Notes under the pieces: model-generated
Told to the model about the DNA's origin: nothing
The model's input: the letters and a program-made list of their open reading frames with translations, nothing else
Database searches by the model: none
Program-made: the position numbers and the translations under genes
Part shown: positions 25,161 through 37,860 of the stretch, piece by piece
How the letters are laid out: each line of letters starts with the position of its first letter
How positions within the stretch are numbered: position 1 is the first letter of the stretch
NCBI GenBank assembly: GCA_024036415.1
Contig: JAMWET010000761.1
Coordinates: forward strand, 849,218-913,217
Direction: 5' to 3'
Length of the DNA: 64,000 nt
Source of the DNA: Prochilodus magdalenae
Lineage: Eukaryota; Chordata; Actinopteri; Characiformes; Prochilodontidae

Positions 25161-27200
25161 CATATTAAATTACAACACAAGTGATATTGATCACAAGTAG
25201 ATGTAGATGGGAATGAAAGCTTATAGGAAAGTTATTGAGGAAAGTGTAAAGTTGGTCTAGCAAAACACACAGTGGAACCTCTCCAAAAACACCCTTCCTC
25301 TGTTTGAGTACAGCTGGGATAATTCCTGGAACTATAAGTAACGTCCATGTCTGTGTCCCAATCCTCAGCGGGACAGTAGATCATTATATTACTTTGTCAG
25401 TGACATTGTATATATGAGATTTGCCCTAGATGAGTGGGAGCATGTGTGGGAGGTTTTGGGTGTGTCAGAGAAAAGTGTATAATACTCCCAGAATGCCTGA
25501 GAAGTCTTTACATTACGACATGTCATAATAGAGCTTGAGCGGGTGGTCGTCTTTTCTGACTAGTACAAAATAGAGACACGCAGACTGATGGAGATTGGTA
25601 GATGGTAAGAGGGACAGACAAAGAGAGAGAGTACAGAGCTTTTTGAGATTCATCATATTTAGCATATCATATTTAAAAAAATAAACTGATCACATATAAA
25701 CTAAGTTGGTCAGACTGGCTTGAAATAATATGCTGCTCTGTAGAGAAACCTAGCAACTCTCCTTACAGTGGTGGTGAGGGTAACCAGTCTAGTGAAAACA
25801 CATCTATTTTATTCACAATCTAAAAACAGTTTCTATATGTGATGTTGATAATGGTATATTTGAGGTAATTACAATTTTGCCTCACAGTAGCCTGTATGTA
25901 CCTATACCATTCATGTAATTGTGATGTACAAATGGGAAGAATCTTTTTTAAGCTAAATGCAGAAGTTCTATCCCAGTTGTGCTTGAACTTTACCTCAGAC
26001 CCAGGACCATTTAGCAACCACATGAAAAAACTCAACATCATTGAATTTGACTCTTTATAGAGGTTCAGAGTTTTTGCCACACAAACTGCTGCAAATGACA
26101 CAGTATAAACTACAACAATTGATTTTGTCACATCATATTACAGATTGTTATGTATTGCAGAATGAACCTTTTGAAGCAGCACAGTCTTGACACTGAATTC
26201 CCCTGTTTACATGCATCCTGAGCTAGTCATTTCAAGCCAAAGAAAAAAAGTCTCTAATATCTGGAGTTAACTGACATCTACCTAAGAGAGAAATTAAAGC
26301 TGTTTAGAACTTTCCAAACATCTCCAAGAAAAAAACAAATCCTCATATTTACGCCCAGCCGCAGCTTGTGCTTTGTGCTTATCGCCCACATACAATGCCG
26401 CTCTTGTCCCATACACACTGTTCCATAAAAGCAGTGCTGCAGGGCCTTGCAAGGATCTTATAAGAAGCTGAAGCTGGAAATGCTAAGGGATGAACTGGGT
26501 GTAGAGAATAAAGGAGCTTTCTTTACACACACAAAAAAAGATTTAATTTGAAAAAATACTTTCTTGTGATCCCCATATTTGAGTTCAGAAACAGGAAGAA
26601 GAAATCATTATCCATGTCCCAATTCTTCATCTACTGCCAGCGGTGTAGACTAACTCATACTAGAAAATCTTCATGTTGGATACAGGCGTTGTTTATGCAT
26701 TTTCAAGCCTTTGCAGTTTTCAAAAATCTCCACTGATAGGATAAGGAAAGGTTTAGCTCTTCTAAAGTGGAGAGGTCAAGATAGGCATTCCAACATGAGG
26801 AATTTCGTACGTGCTCTGATGAGCTTTTTAGGCCTGCGACATGAGGAATTTCCTCTGAGAATTTTAACAAGCTTGCTACTAGAACGGTCAAGGTCAGTCA
26901 AGAATAGTCAATGTTCCTAAATGACTGACCGACTGACTCTTCAGTCCTGAAATTTACATCTGCAAAAATTCCACCCTGCAGTGTGGACAGCAGCATTTTG
27001 AGAAGTAGCATTACTGTTTACCCCTAATACTCCAGCATTATACAATGCTCCACTCACATGAACTAGTTCCTATAGGCTGTATTCATTGTGCAAAGTAGTC
27101 TTGCCCAGTCGTGCTACCTAAGACCACCGATGACGTGTAAAAATTCCCTAGGCTCTATGACTCCTTGGATCAGTTCTGCCTGAACTTTCAGATGTCTAGA
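25161..27200. other. Intron sequence, nothing recognised
   Basis: Short frames only. A small repeated segment (acatgaggaattt) occurs twice near 26793 and 26840. Confidence 0.5.
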
Positions 27201-27201
27201 G

Positions 27202-27326
27202 AAGATCAAAACCCAACATTAACCTTTCTGTCCTGAACTTAATTGACACAGGATGCTCAAGATCAAAACCCAACATCAACCTTTCTGTCCTGAACTTAAT
27301 TGACACAGGATGCTCAAGATAAAAAC
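27202..27326 (+). repeat. 57-bp tandem duplication
   Basis: A unit beginning aagatcaaaacccaacatta at 27202 is repeated at 27259 with one difference seen. A partial third start (aagataaaaac) lies at 27316. The near identity suggests a recent event. Confidence 0.95.
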
Positions 27327-29834
27327 ACATCTACAGCAATCTTTACTTTGCTTATAAATTGTAACAATCAGATCATAAATGCTCAGAATCAATTTAGTAT
27401 AAGTCAAATCCTTCATATTTTGTACCCACTGGAACTGGTTTAGATCTCCCCTTTCCCATCACTTGTCTCTGTTAATAACTGATACGCAAGACTGTGGATT
27501 TTCCTGTTGGCAGGAGAATGAGTTGGGTGTCTAGTTTCATGCTATGCTTTGAACTCATTGCCTGGCAGTCTGATTGTGGACAGGATCTTTCTCAGGCGTA
27601 TAATGTATACAGACTAGTCTGGCTTTTTAGTCACTCTGTTGTCATCTGAAAGTACAACTCATGCAAGAACTTCTACAATTATCAGCTACATCTCGCAGAC
27701 ATTTTGTGATGCATTGAACTGTCTGCGAGCTGGCAGGTACAATTGGAGGATATTCCACTCAAGCCAGAGGTTAAAGTGTAAAGCCACCTATAAACAGAGG
27801 AACCAGGGACTGACGTACACATAATTACAACGAGACAGAAATAGGGCTATAAGTTCATCTGTTCTTTCGGTAACAGAGCTATGGATGTTTTTGACTTGTT
27901 GTCGATGATGTCAGAATGAATACTCAAAAAAATTGTAACATTAAAAAAAAGGTTTAGTTATAGACGACTCTTGCCATGCCTGCAGTCAAGAAAACAACGA
28001 GTTTATTTCATTTTTCCCAACAGAAAAGAGTCTTATAGTCTCAATACAGAGATCTGATAGTGCTCATTGTGCTGAACATCCGCATGTCACTTCCTTTTCC
28101 AACTGGACTGTGCACTGTACGTTTTCCCACAGAGGATAAGGTCAGTATAGATTCCCCCATTTCCAAACAAGGAAATGCTCATTCTTTGTGTCATCATTAC
28201 TACTATTCTAGAGTTATGCTCTGTCCATTCCTTCTTCTCTACCACTGCACATTTCATCTGTAAATATCTAAGCATGTCATGAATCTACCGCTGGTGGAAT
28301 CACTCAATAAAGATCTCCTATCCTTAGCGTTGTTCTGAGAACCCCTCCCATTTTCTCAGAAACAGCAGGAAGGGTATGGGTGAACACAAAGCCCACCATT
28401 GATCCCTATTTAGATGTTTTTAACAGAGGATGTGCACGCAAGTCCCTTCCATTACAACTTTCCAGTGCAGTTGGAAACTCTCTAAGTCACTGCATGTTCT
28501 GATCTTTCCAATGGGCAATAAAGCAGTTACTTTGGCTAGTATTTTTCTGTGACTAACTGACTAAATATGCCTCCACAAATGTGTTGTTTTGCTTTCCCTA
28601 GCTGCACCAAACACTATACTTCAGTGATGGTGCACAATGGAACAAAACACCTTGCAAAATGTTGGCACAGTCGGCTTTAAAGTAGTATCTAGTTCAGAGG
28701 CTGGTCAGTGATGTATAAGGAATGGTATGAATTTTGCCAAACAACCTCATGTTTCAAAGCCTGTGATGCCAGCCAGTCTTGCAACACTGTGCAGAGCTGA
28801 AGAAGGAGAGTGTGGGTGAGCACTGGTCAGCCCAAAATGTTTGGCAGCCCACTGGAATAAACTCAAAAATTGAATTAAGCATTCTTGTAAACAGCTGGGC
28901 TGTCTTAGTCTAAACTCCTCTGCCATGCCTCTGTTTTGCTTCTTGTTTAGAATAAACTCTGGCTTCCTCCATTTCACAACCGTTTCTGCACTGTTCTTTC
29001 AAAAAGTTACAATCCTCTGCTTTTTGGGAATTTTATATTAGTTTATCAGCAGGTCAAGGAACTGAGAGAAGTTTTAATACAGATGTCAAGTTGATAAATA
29101 TGTGGTTAGTCCCAGTGGATGTATGACAATCATTTAAATGCACTTTTAAAACAGCCACATCAACCAACTGTAAACACCACAGGACGCGCGTGAGAGAATG
29201 AGACCAACAAACTTCCTGCAATTCATGACTGCTACATCAAATCTGATGGTGATCATCTGGGCAATAACATGCTACATTGTTTTTTCTTTATGAAAATCAT
29301 CTGCCCTTATCTCACAAATTTAGCTCATATATCATGCAATAAAATGTAGCACCAGGTCTGTTTTTCATCTAGGCATTCGACATATAGAAAACTATCTTGG
29401 CAGCAAACAGCCCACACCCCTTGGCGCTTGACGAGACTGTGAAATGGTATGCCGCAGTGTTTGTATATTACTCTCTGTTCTGTTCTCTCGAAACTCAAAG
29501 ACCGTGGGGTCCACAAGGGGCACGTGAAATGTGTCCAGACATCTGTGAGGTTCCGCTTCCCCAGAAGACATTATTCATGGAGAGACACATAAAACTAGGC
29601 AGAGGATGTGGATTTGGCTGAAGGAAGATGGACGCTATGTGAACCTGGATGATATACAAGGAACCGTATACACAAACAAGGAAGACAAGAAGGAAATTTT
29701 TCAAACCAAAACATGTGAGCTGCATGTGTGTAAAGGAAAAGCCTTGAAAAGTCTAGTTTTCATCCTTTTAACCCTTTGAACCCTGTGCGTACTACTCATG
29801 TATTAATCTTCAAACTTATTATTCAGTGACTACT
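27327..29834. other. Intron sequence, nothing recognised
   Basis: No recognised features. Confidence 0.5.
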
Positions 29835-29838
29835 ATAA

Positions 29839-30068
29839 CCTCCTGAGACACGGACCTGCTTGGTGTACAATTTTAATTTCTCCTAGCTATTTGGGATTAC
29901 TAGGACCTAACAAGTATCAAAACTGCACGTTGTCTTTGTACAGGAAGCTGTTTTGGCAAAAAACAATGTCCTCATATGAGGCCAAAGGGTCAAAGTTTTA
30001 AAAAGTATCATGGTGCAGAGAAGCAGGAATGTTATGTCCTCATATGAGGACGCTGGGGTCTCAGGGGG
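29839..30068. mobile_element. 230-bp miniature inverted-repeat element
   Basis: The left end reads CCTCCTGAGACACGGACC. The right end in reverse complement reads CCCCCTGAGACCCCAGCGTCC. Both ends are flanked by ATAA (29835-29838 and 30069-30072), a probable 4-bp target duplication. The palindromic tcctcatatgagg(a) occurs twice inside. No coding capacity. The superfamily is not certain. Confidence 0.65.
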
Positions 30069-30072
30069 ATAA

Positions 30073-31530
30073 AATACTACTCATACTTCAAAAGCTAATA
30101 CTATCACAGTGAATCTGGAAAATCAATATGGCGTGCTATTGCCCGGATGCTCACCATCAGATTTGACATAGCCGTCATGAATTGTATGTGCAACAATTGT
30201 TAAAGAAGTTAAAGTTAATTTTGGGATTTTATTTTAGAAAAAGCTTTTCCTTTATTCAACAGCCCCCCCCCCAAAACTAGCTGAAGCAAACTTTTTACCC
30301 ATTTTAAACAATGGTGATATTTTTATAGGCATGGCTTACAGACATCCATGCACCCTCTGGGCTCGGTTTATCACTGTATTGTTATCATTGTATTAACATT
30401 TATAACACATGCACATTCAACTGATTATTGTAAACTTTATGCACTGACTGCCGGGCTTTACTTTTGTCTGCATAGCAATTATTTTCCAGCTTCCTTTATA
30501 ATTATAAACAAATAAGTCTTGGTAATAATTACACTACAACAGTTACTTCCAGACAGATGTTCCAATCTGAATAAAGCAAAGCTTTTGCTTACAGAGCTCC
30601 ATATGTGTGGAATGATTGGGGGAAACATTTAAAGCTCGAGCAGTTTATTTTGACCAATGTTAGATATAACTAAATAACTTAAATATAAACAATTTTTATT
30701 TGATGTTGTTTTTGTTTTGTTGATTGTTCTCCTGGTTGTTGAAAGTCACCTTCATTCCCAGGGCTCTCTTGCAAAGGAGATTTTAAATCTTAATATGAGT
30801 ATCCTGGTTCAATAAAAGTAAAACAAAATAGATAGAAATGCACTAATACTACCAGTACAACTACTAATATTACCAATACTGCTTCATCCATGCTTCATGG
30901 TCTTGGTAAGGTGCTAATTGGATCAGAGAGACAATAAGGGAATGCTTGGCCTCCTCTCCCATGTAGTGTCATGCTACATTTTCAGGTAGCATAAAATATA
31001 TGGATTGTTTAGACTGCTATCAATTGAGACAGCCTCTGGTCCAAACTCCATGCATGGTGTGACAAAGACCTAACAGCCTTGGCACTTGCAAAAGCTCTCA
31101 AGAACAATCAAACCTTCCTTCCCTTTCTGGTACAGTGCAAGAAAAAAAAAAGACATCCCTGATGGCTTGACCTATCACGAGGCCCTTTGCATCCTGGTGT
31201 TTGCTAAGGAATGTATTTCCTCTCTCTCCCTTACTCCTCCTCCGGAGATTTCCTTTCACCATGCTAAGCAAAAGGTCATAGATGTGTTGAACAAACAGAG
31301 TTATATACTACATTCTGCTATAGAAACACACTGCTTGTGACAGTGCAGTTCATGAGTTAGGCTTGATAGGAAAAGACATCATTTGAACTATTTACTCTAG
31401 AGATCAATTTTGAAGTACATTACACCTACTTCTGTTATGTGTTTATAGAAATAGTGATTAAAAACTTCCCTCCCCTATTAGATGCATTTAAACATCTTTG
31501 TTTCAAGTCGTTGTTTTGATAGAACAAACA
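30073..31530. other. Intron sequence, nothing recognised
   Basis: Contains a C9 run near 30265 and A10 near 31141. No gene or named repeat was seen. Confidence 0.5.
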
Positions 31531-31532
31531 TA

Positions 31533-33053
31533 CACTGCTCAAAAAAATAAAGGGAACACTTTGAAAACACATCAGAACTCAATGGGAAAAAAAATCATGC
31601 AGAATATCTTTCCTTATATAGACTGGGTAATGTGTTAGGAACGAAAGGATGCCACATCGTTTGATGGAAATGAAAATGATCACCCTACAGAGGGTTGAAT
31701 TCAAAGACACCCTGAAAATCAAAGTGAAAGAATGATGCAGCAGGCTCGTCCACTTAACCCAAATTCCACTGCAACAACTCAAAATGGTACTCAGCAGTTT
31801 GTATGGCCTCCACATGCTCCTAATGAGACGACGGATGGTGTCCTGGGGGATCTCCTCCCAGATCTGGACCAGGGCATCACTGATCTCCTGGACAGTCTGA
31901 AGTGCAACCTGGTGGCGTCGGATGGACCAAAACATAATGTCCCAGAGGTGCTCTATTGGATTTAGGTCAGGCGAGCCGGTGGGCCAGTCAATGGTATCAA
32001 TTCCTCCATTCTCCAAGAACTGCCTGCATACTCTCGCCACATGAGGCCAGGCATTGTTGTGCACCAGGAGGAACCCAGGACCCACTGCACCAGCGTAGGG
32101 TCTGACAACGGGTCCTAGGATTTCATCCTGATTGCTATTAGCAGTCAGGGTGCCGCTGTCTAGCCTGTAGAGGTCTGTGCGTCCTTCCAGGGATATGCCT
32201 CCCCAGACCATCACTGACCCACCACCAAACCAGTCATGCTGAATGATGTTGCAGGCGGCATAACATTCTCCACGCGTCTCCGGAGCCTGTCACGTCTGTC
32301 ACATGTGCTCAGGCAAAACCTGTTCTCATCTGTGAACAGGAGCCTTTGGGGGATCTGCCAATTCTGGTGTTCTGTGGCAAATGCCAATTAAGCTCTACGG
32401 TGCTGGCCAGTGAGCACAGGGTCCACTACAGGACGTCGGGCCCTCAGGCCACCCTCATGAGGCCTGTTTCTGATAAGGGTGGTCAGATACATTCACAGCA
32501 GTAGGGCTCTGGCAGTGCTCATCTTGTTCCTCCTTGCACAAAAGAGGCAGATACCGGTCCTGCTAAGGGGTTAAGGACCTTCTACAGTCTTGTCCATCTC
32601 TCCTAGAGTAACTGCCTGTCTCCTGGAATCTCCACCGTGCTCTCAAGACTGTGCTGGGAGACACAGCAAACCTTGTGGCAATGGCACATATTGGTGTGCC
32701 ATCCTTCAGTAGCTGGACTACCTGTGCAACCTCTGTAGGGTCCAGGTACCGCACCATGGTACTAGTAGTGATGCTGACCCAAGTCAACTGCAAACTAGTG
32801 AAAAATCAGTGGGAAAAGATGAGGGGGGACAAAATGTCAATGACCTCATCCTTTTGAACAATTCCTGTTTTGGGGGGTGTCTCATTGTTGCTCCTCTACT
32901 GCACCTGTTGTTAATTTCATTAACACCAAAGCAGCTAAAACTGATTAACGGCTCTCCCTACTACTTAACTGACCAGATCTATATCCTTGAAGTTGAACAG
33001 AGATGATGCAATACTTTGATTAAAAAGTGTTCCCTTTATTTTTTTGAGCAGTG
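31533..33053 (-). mobile_element. Tc1-type DNA transposon with intact termini
   Basis: A 1521-bp element with perfect 30-bp terminal inverted repeats starting CACTGCTCAAAAAAATAAAG, flanked by the TA duplication typical of Tc1/mariner (31531-31532 and 33054-33055). It carries one minus-strand transposase, now broken. The length and termini match a widespread Tc1 family of fishes and lampreys. The intact ends show a fairly recent insertion into col4a2 intron 4. Confidence 0.95.
31579..32757 (-). pseudogene. Broken Tc1 transposase
   Basis: The likely start is at 32757 (MVRYLDPTEVAQVVQLLKDG), leading into a helix-turn-helix DNA-binding region (IATRFAVSPSTVLRARWRF). The frame stops at 32563, continues with further stops, then shifts by an apparent one-base deletion near 32274, and is open again to 31579. 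The first catalytic Asp is kept (LFTDENRF). The second is Asn (LLVHNNAWPH, where the family has QDNARPH). The third residue, Glu, is kept (SPDLNPIEHLWD). It lies inside the transposon and cannot give active transposase, though the ends could still be mobilised in trans. Confidence 0.9.
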
Positions 33054-33055
33054 TA

Positions 33056-34445
33056 CTATAATAATTTTAGAAAGTTTATTTTACATAACCTGTTTTTGTA
33101 TTTTAAGCGTTTTTGGTTTTAGCATGGCGTGCCTCAATTTGGATTTTTGTCAAATGTTTTCAATTTGGTGTTATACCACTGGCCACAGTAACTGACTATA
33201 GGTCTGTTACCACCTGGCATTAAAAGGCATTTTGAGCGATCAGGTTCAGATCTCGTTTGAATGCATAAAAAAGCCTTTTGTAAACACCACCAGGATAAAC
33301 TGTAGGCAAATTACAATTACAACCAAACCACATTCAGAGGTGACAGATCTTGAACATGTTTGAATGAAATGTATTTTTGATGTCCATATACAATTATGTG
33401 ACCGGGAATGTGTTTACTAAGCACTGGCTAGCAAGTGAGAAAAAAGCAGGATGGTCGAGAAGTGAAAATATAATAAATGTGTCCAAGCTGAGCTTGTCAA
33501 CCCATATTATAATAGGACAGAAATATTAACATAGAAATCATGTTAATGTGTTCCTGTGCTTTTTAGTTGGTGGGTGAAGTAAAGCCTGAACCTATGTGGT
33601 CAAACTGTGAAAACTTTAGTGAAAAAGTCCAGAGTCCAGACAAAGACTGTCCATACATGATCCAGAACACATGTTGATGCATAGAGTAGACATGTTCTGT
33701 GTGCTAAAGCTGCTGCAGATAGAGATTGGGCTGAAAAAAAAAGTCGACAATATTTCTTCAAGTCAAAATCTTGGAAAAAGCTTTTGGTGTGAAGTTGAAA
33801 ACAACCCTTCACAATAACAGGCTATCCAGCTGCTTTCTGTCCGAACTAAAATCTCTATAAAAGAACACATTCTGCTGCTAAACTCCACATGTTCACTGAC
33901 TATTAGTAGGGCCTCTTTAGACCACTCCTCCGCCATTATCTCATTAAGGCATAGTGTTTAGTCTACTCCTATATGCTTGTTCCCACAACAAATGGGAAGC
34001 TTTATTGACATATCTCTCCCTCCTTTTCGCAGTTGAACTAATGAACTCTGGACACACTGGAAACACTTGGAAACCTCCATGGAAACATGCAAAGACAGGT
34101 GTGAGAGACACTGGACTAGACAAGCTTAATGTAACTGATCTGTAACCTGTGAGGTCAAAACTTCAAAATGAGTGATCAGAAAAAGATTGTTAAATTCTTC
34201 TAAAAGGTCAAATAACTTATGAAGGCTCTCAGGTCAATACTTTACCAAAACGTTCATGTTATTGTGTATTTCTGGTCCCTTTTTGCATTTGCATTTTTGT
34301 GGTGCTGTAACTTCAGAGGTGAAACTCATCAATCCTCTCACATTGTTTCCTATTGCTGTAGATATTGCAGACTGGTTTTGAGCCAGGAAATGTGGCATGA
34401 TGGACAGTGGACAGACAGCTGTATAGGACAGATATGTACACTTAC
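33056..34445. other. Intron sequence, nothing recognised
   Basis: The stretch 33170-33350 has the look of an old repeat but I could not name it. No gene signal. Confidence 0.45.
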
Positions 34446-34526
34446 CCTGGCGCCCTTCTCAGGATAACATTGACACCCGCCACTGCAGTCTCTGCCTCCA
34501 CATGGCCCACTGTGCTTCTTACCACC
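34446..34526 (-). CDS. col4a2: col4a2 exon 4: cysteine-rich 7S start
   Basis: This 81-nt phase-0 exon (acceptor ccttttctcag, donor AGG/gtaagt) codes residues 23-49, beginning GGKKHSGP and continuing [19 protein letters not shown]. Cysteines 31, 36, 40 and 42 belong to the 7S domain, where four collagen IV molecules are cross-linked by disulfides and lysine-derived bonds. The motif matches human alpha-2(IV) at every residue from the first Cys to the EKG. COL4A6 has CGGQDCSGSCQCFPEKG and COL4A4 is shorter, so this exon fixes the paralogue. Confidence 0.96.
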
Positions 34527-35290
34527 CTGAGAAAAGGCAAGACAAACACACAGTTGTTAATTCATTGTCAGCTCATGTTGGTTGCCATACCACGACTATG
34601 GTAAAGATCCACTCTAGTCTTAAACTCATTACATGTTGTTCAGTCTATGTCTAGAAGACATTTGCAACCTCTTGTGTGCTGCAGTGTAGCAGGTCTTGCT
34701 GTAGTAGGATGCAAACACTTGTGGCCCTAAAGACATGCTCATGGTTTCACAGATGTTTGTATTCAAATCATGCTACAGAGCAATCAGGAGGGACCAGCGC
34801 ACCCTTTGAAATACAGTAATTACTAGCTTTCCATGGCAGTAATAAGGGGTACAAGAATGACAAGGTGGCCTTTAGAAATGTGGACAAAACATTCTTCTTT
34901 CTGCACATCTAGCATAAGTACCACAAACATTTGCCTGATTATTGGAAAAAAATTCCCATTGCAAAATGGACTTTCGTCAAACTCCATAACAAAGACTTTG
35001 TAACTTGAATAGCTTTCTGAGGTGTATCCCCCTGACCCCAACCATATATTCCTCTGCCCCCAACAGGCCTCATTCCTTTTCATTTATCTCAGCTAATACA
35101 AGGGACATTTTTTAAAAAACTGGTGGTGTCTCTTGTAACTTTAACTGATGTGAGCTACAATGCAGGCCCAGCAAAATCTGTTAACACCCTACCTATCTGT
35201 GTTCCTGAGTTTTTTATCACTTTATCAAAGAAAAACAAGGGTGCTTCCACTGTGGGATGCACTCTTACAGTTTCTGAGTGTTCGCACACA
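34527..35290. other. Intron sequence, nothing recognised
   Basis: No supported feature. Confidence 0.5.
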
Positions 35291-35294
35291 TTTA

Positions 35295-35570
35295 AAATGG
35301 AATTTCAGATCAGTACGGCGTTATTAGTGACGACCAACGAGTCTGTAGTGTGGAGGCACCATGGTTAACACCAGGATGAGCAGTTTGTTGTCACGGTTCA
35401 CACGTCTAGAAGGCCTGGTCAGCAGGAACTGTGTGTGAATATTCAAGCTGCATGTTGCATTAAATATTGTCCCTATCCGTCTAAATTTGTCATTACTTAT
35501 TGCTTCTGGTAACCTTTAGCTTAGCATGGCAATCTGTCATTTAATTCTGTGTACAACTATTTTTTTGACG
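35295..35570 (+). mobile_element. Tc1/mariner relic, family A, copy 3
   Basis: Matches copy 1 around gacgaccaacgagtctgtag and the 13.8 kb copy in its tail (ccgtctaaatttgtcattac, then ggtaacctttag). Short and non-coding. Confidence 0.5.
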
Positions 35571-36464
35571 ATAAATGTAAAATACATTTGTTTGGTTACT
35601 CGGCTAAGCGTTGGTGTTATCATTGGTAGACTGTGAGCTTGTTCTGCAATTATGGCACAGTCATCCATAGGCAGGATGATGATCTTTCCTCTGCCCATTA
35701 TTTAGCATGATGCTAACCAACGCAGCTGACATTAACCTCCTAAATGCTGTGTTTTTGGCAGTTTAAAAAGACGCAGTGGTGCATTATGTGTCTTGGAGAA
35801 AGGCTTAGGGTAAGTACTGGCCAAGATAAACTGCGTTAAAAAGTGATTCATTCATCAAAATCCAATATAAGATAAAACAGCACTGAGTAATGATGTTAAA
35901 GAGAAGTGTAAGTATAAAGCATAATGCATATACCTTTCTTGCTATATATGGTATATGTACACAAGCGTTTTGTTTACATGGAACTACAAACTAAATTCAA
36001 CTAGCACTCATAAAACCACATGGCCACAAAAGTTTGGCCTTTCTTTAAACCAGCAACTGTTTTAATTAACATTAATGATTTGCCCAAAAATGAATAAACA
36101 TTAATCTCATAAATATTCAGGACCCCCTAGTTAACAATAATAACAACATGTATCAATAACCCTAATATAAAAAGTCTGAGTTTATGTGATAAATGAGCAA
36201 ACAAATGAGTGATATATAAAGGAACAGCCAAAGAGTTTCTTTTACTTTCTTGGGAGCTTCACTCAATTATGTGTAACGTATGCGCCAACTTGTGCCTCTC
36301 ATTCTTCCACAAAGGACAAGCTTTATCCTTAGCAAAAAAGTTGAAGCAAATGAATAGACGGAATTCTGTCTTGTTACGTAGATAGATGATTTTGGGTGTA
36401 AAACTGACAAAGGCCACATTGATCTGTCTGGTCTATTGCGCACAGAGTTCCATTCAGACATTTC
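35571..36464. other. Intron sequence, nothing recognised
   Basis: No recognised features. Confidence 0.5.
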
Positions 36465-36612
36465 TTCATGGGCCCTCATCTCTCAAACACAGAACAGATA
36501 TCTAAGTGACCAGGGAATGCATAAGACTTTCCTTCTGAAGCATTCATTTTCTGGACCTAATTTCTGAAATGTAAATTTATGCAGAATAAGAAGAGAGATG
36601 AGGGCCCATGAA
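36465..36612. repeat. Fold-back element with 20-bp perfect inverted repeat
   Basis: TTCATGGGCCCTCATCTCTC at 36465-36484 is exactly inverted at 36593-36612, with 108 nt between. No coding content. It may be a miniature transposon or the core of a larger one. Confidence 0.85.
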
Positions 36613-37395
36613 CTGAGGGTACAGAATTTATCTTGTTAGCTACCAGTAAATCGCTCATGTGTTAAGAATGTACGCACAACAGCCAGATCAAGCATGTTCC
36701 ATGAGTTAAAAATCCACTGATGTGACAATTATGCACAATCTGCAAAGGCTTAATCTGTGCATTAGTAATCTTGCAAAAATGTGTGTAGGAACTCCGGGGG
36801 GGATAGACTCCAGATCATTGTTCTTTTAGGTGGGAAAGATGAAAGACAAACAGCAGCAAAAAAGCTACACAATGTGTAAACTCAAACAATGAATAAAAGA
36901 CGGGCCAGGTTTAGTTTATTGCTGCATAGTTGATGATTACTGCAGATGATGGGAAAGGATTGTGCTCTATCCTGTTTCAACCCTTCCACACCCGCCACCA
37001 AAATCACCTTTTCCACCACTTCTACAATAACATTTTCCATGCCTGAAACAATAATCACCTGATTAATGTTAAGGCTTTTCACCCCTATAGAGACCTCTGT
37101 ACCATGAACTGAGTGAATGATATTGAACTCAAGTCTAGGCATGTGTGCACATAGCTGATTTGCTGGTCAGAGTTACAGAGTTACAAACTAATTACCAATG
37201 CAGAAAACAGGTTTGAGATGTTTGCCCCTACTATTTTTTTGGCTTCTGTAATTTTGGTTAAAGAGAACTTGACTACAGTGTAAGCAAAAGCCAGTGATTA
37301 CATTTAATTAATTTTTAGGACATTATCTAATGTTCCAAAGTGTTTGAGTGTGTCTATTTCTTTCCATTAATACAGCTTTCATTATTTCCGGGAGA
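36613..37395. other. Intron sequence, nothing recognised
   Basis: No recognised features. Confidence 0.5.
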
Positions 37396-37399
37396 CTTG

Positions 37400-37860
37400 C
37401 TTTCAAGTTTTCAAGAAGAAGTGACTTCCAAAATTCAGTCTTAAAAGATGGCCGCATTACCTACTTCTCACAAACCATGTAATCCCAAACACATTAGATG
37501 ATGTTGAGGTCTGGAATCTGAGCTGGTCAGTACATTGTTCTAAGAACACCAGCAATTTCATGGTTTGATTTGCAAATTGTCGTCTTTTTTATCTATTTTA
37601 TTTTCTTAGTAATAGGTTCTTGACATCTACACATTCTTTCAGATCCATGGCATTAAATTGTCTTTCCACAGTGGAAAAATGGAAAGAAACACCTGAGGAT
37701 TGTTTTCAGAGCTGAGCAAGTGTAGAGCTTGAGGATGAGTGTTTTGGGGATCTAACTTAGCAGTCTTGTTTTCTCTGTATCTTTTTTCTGTAGCTGTAAT
37801 TTTAGAACACCAGCTTTGGAAAGTGGTGCTATAGTCTTTAGTCATTCCCATTTCTAATGT
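37400..37860 (-). mobile_element. Tc1-like relic, family B, copy 2 (with DDE end)
   Basis: Read on the minus strand, 37480-37560 codes IPDLNII, a stop, then CVWDYM. This matches the (S)PDLN-I-E-VWD motif of Tc1 transposases, with a stop codon where the catalytic Glu should be. To its right, minus-strand frames near 37639-37851 code further family sequence, which recurs at 16465 and 50980. Confidence 0.6.

Larger units (their letters stand above)
4404..34445 (-). other. col4a2: col4a2 intron 4, about 30 kb
   Basis: The intron joins two phase-0 exons, and no collagen exon appears to be missing between them: the joined protein aligns with human alpha-2(IV) except for one fewer Gly-X-Y triplet. 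It is filled with Tc1/mariner relics, a Tc1 element with intact ends at 31533, a SINE, a miniature element and a short tandem duplication, each listed separately. Confidence 0.82.

Noticed and set aside
4404..34445. A missing col4a2 exon inside intron 4
   Set aside because: The two flanking exons are both phase 0, and the joined protein differs from human by only one triplet, so no exon is needed.
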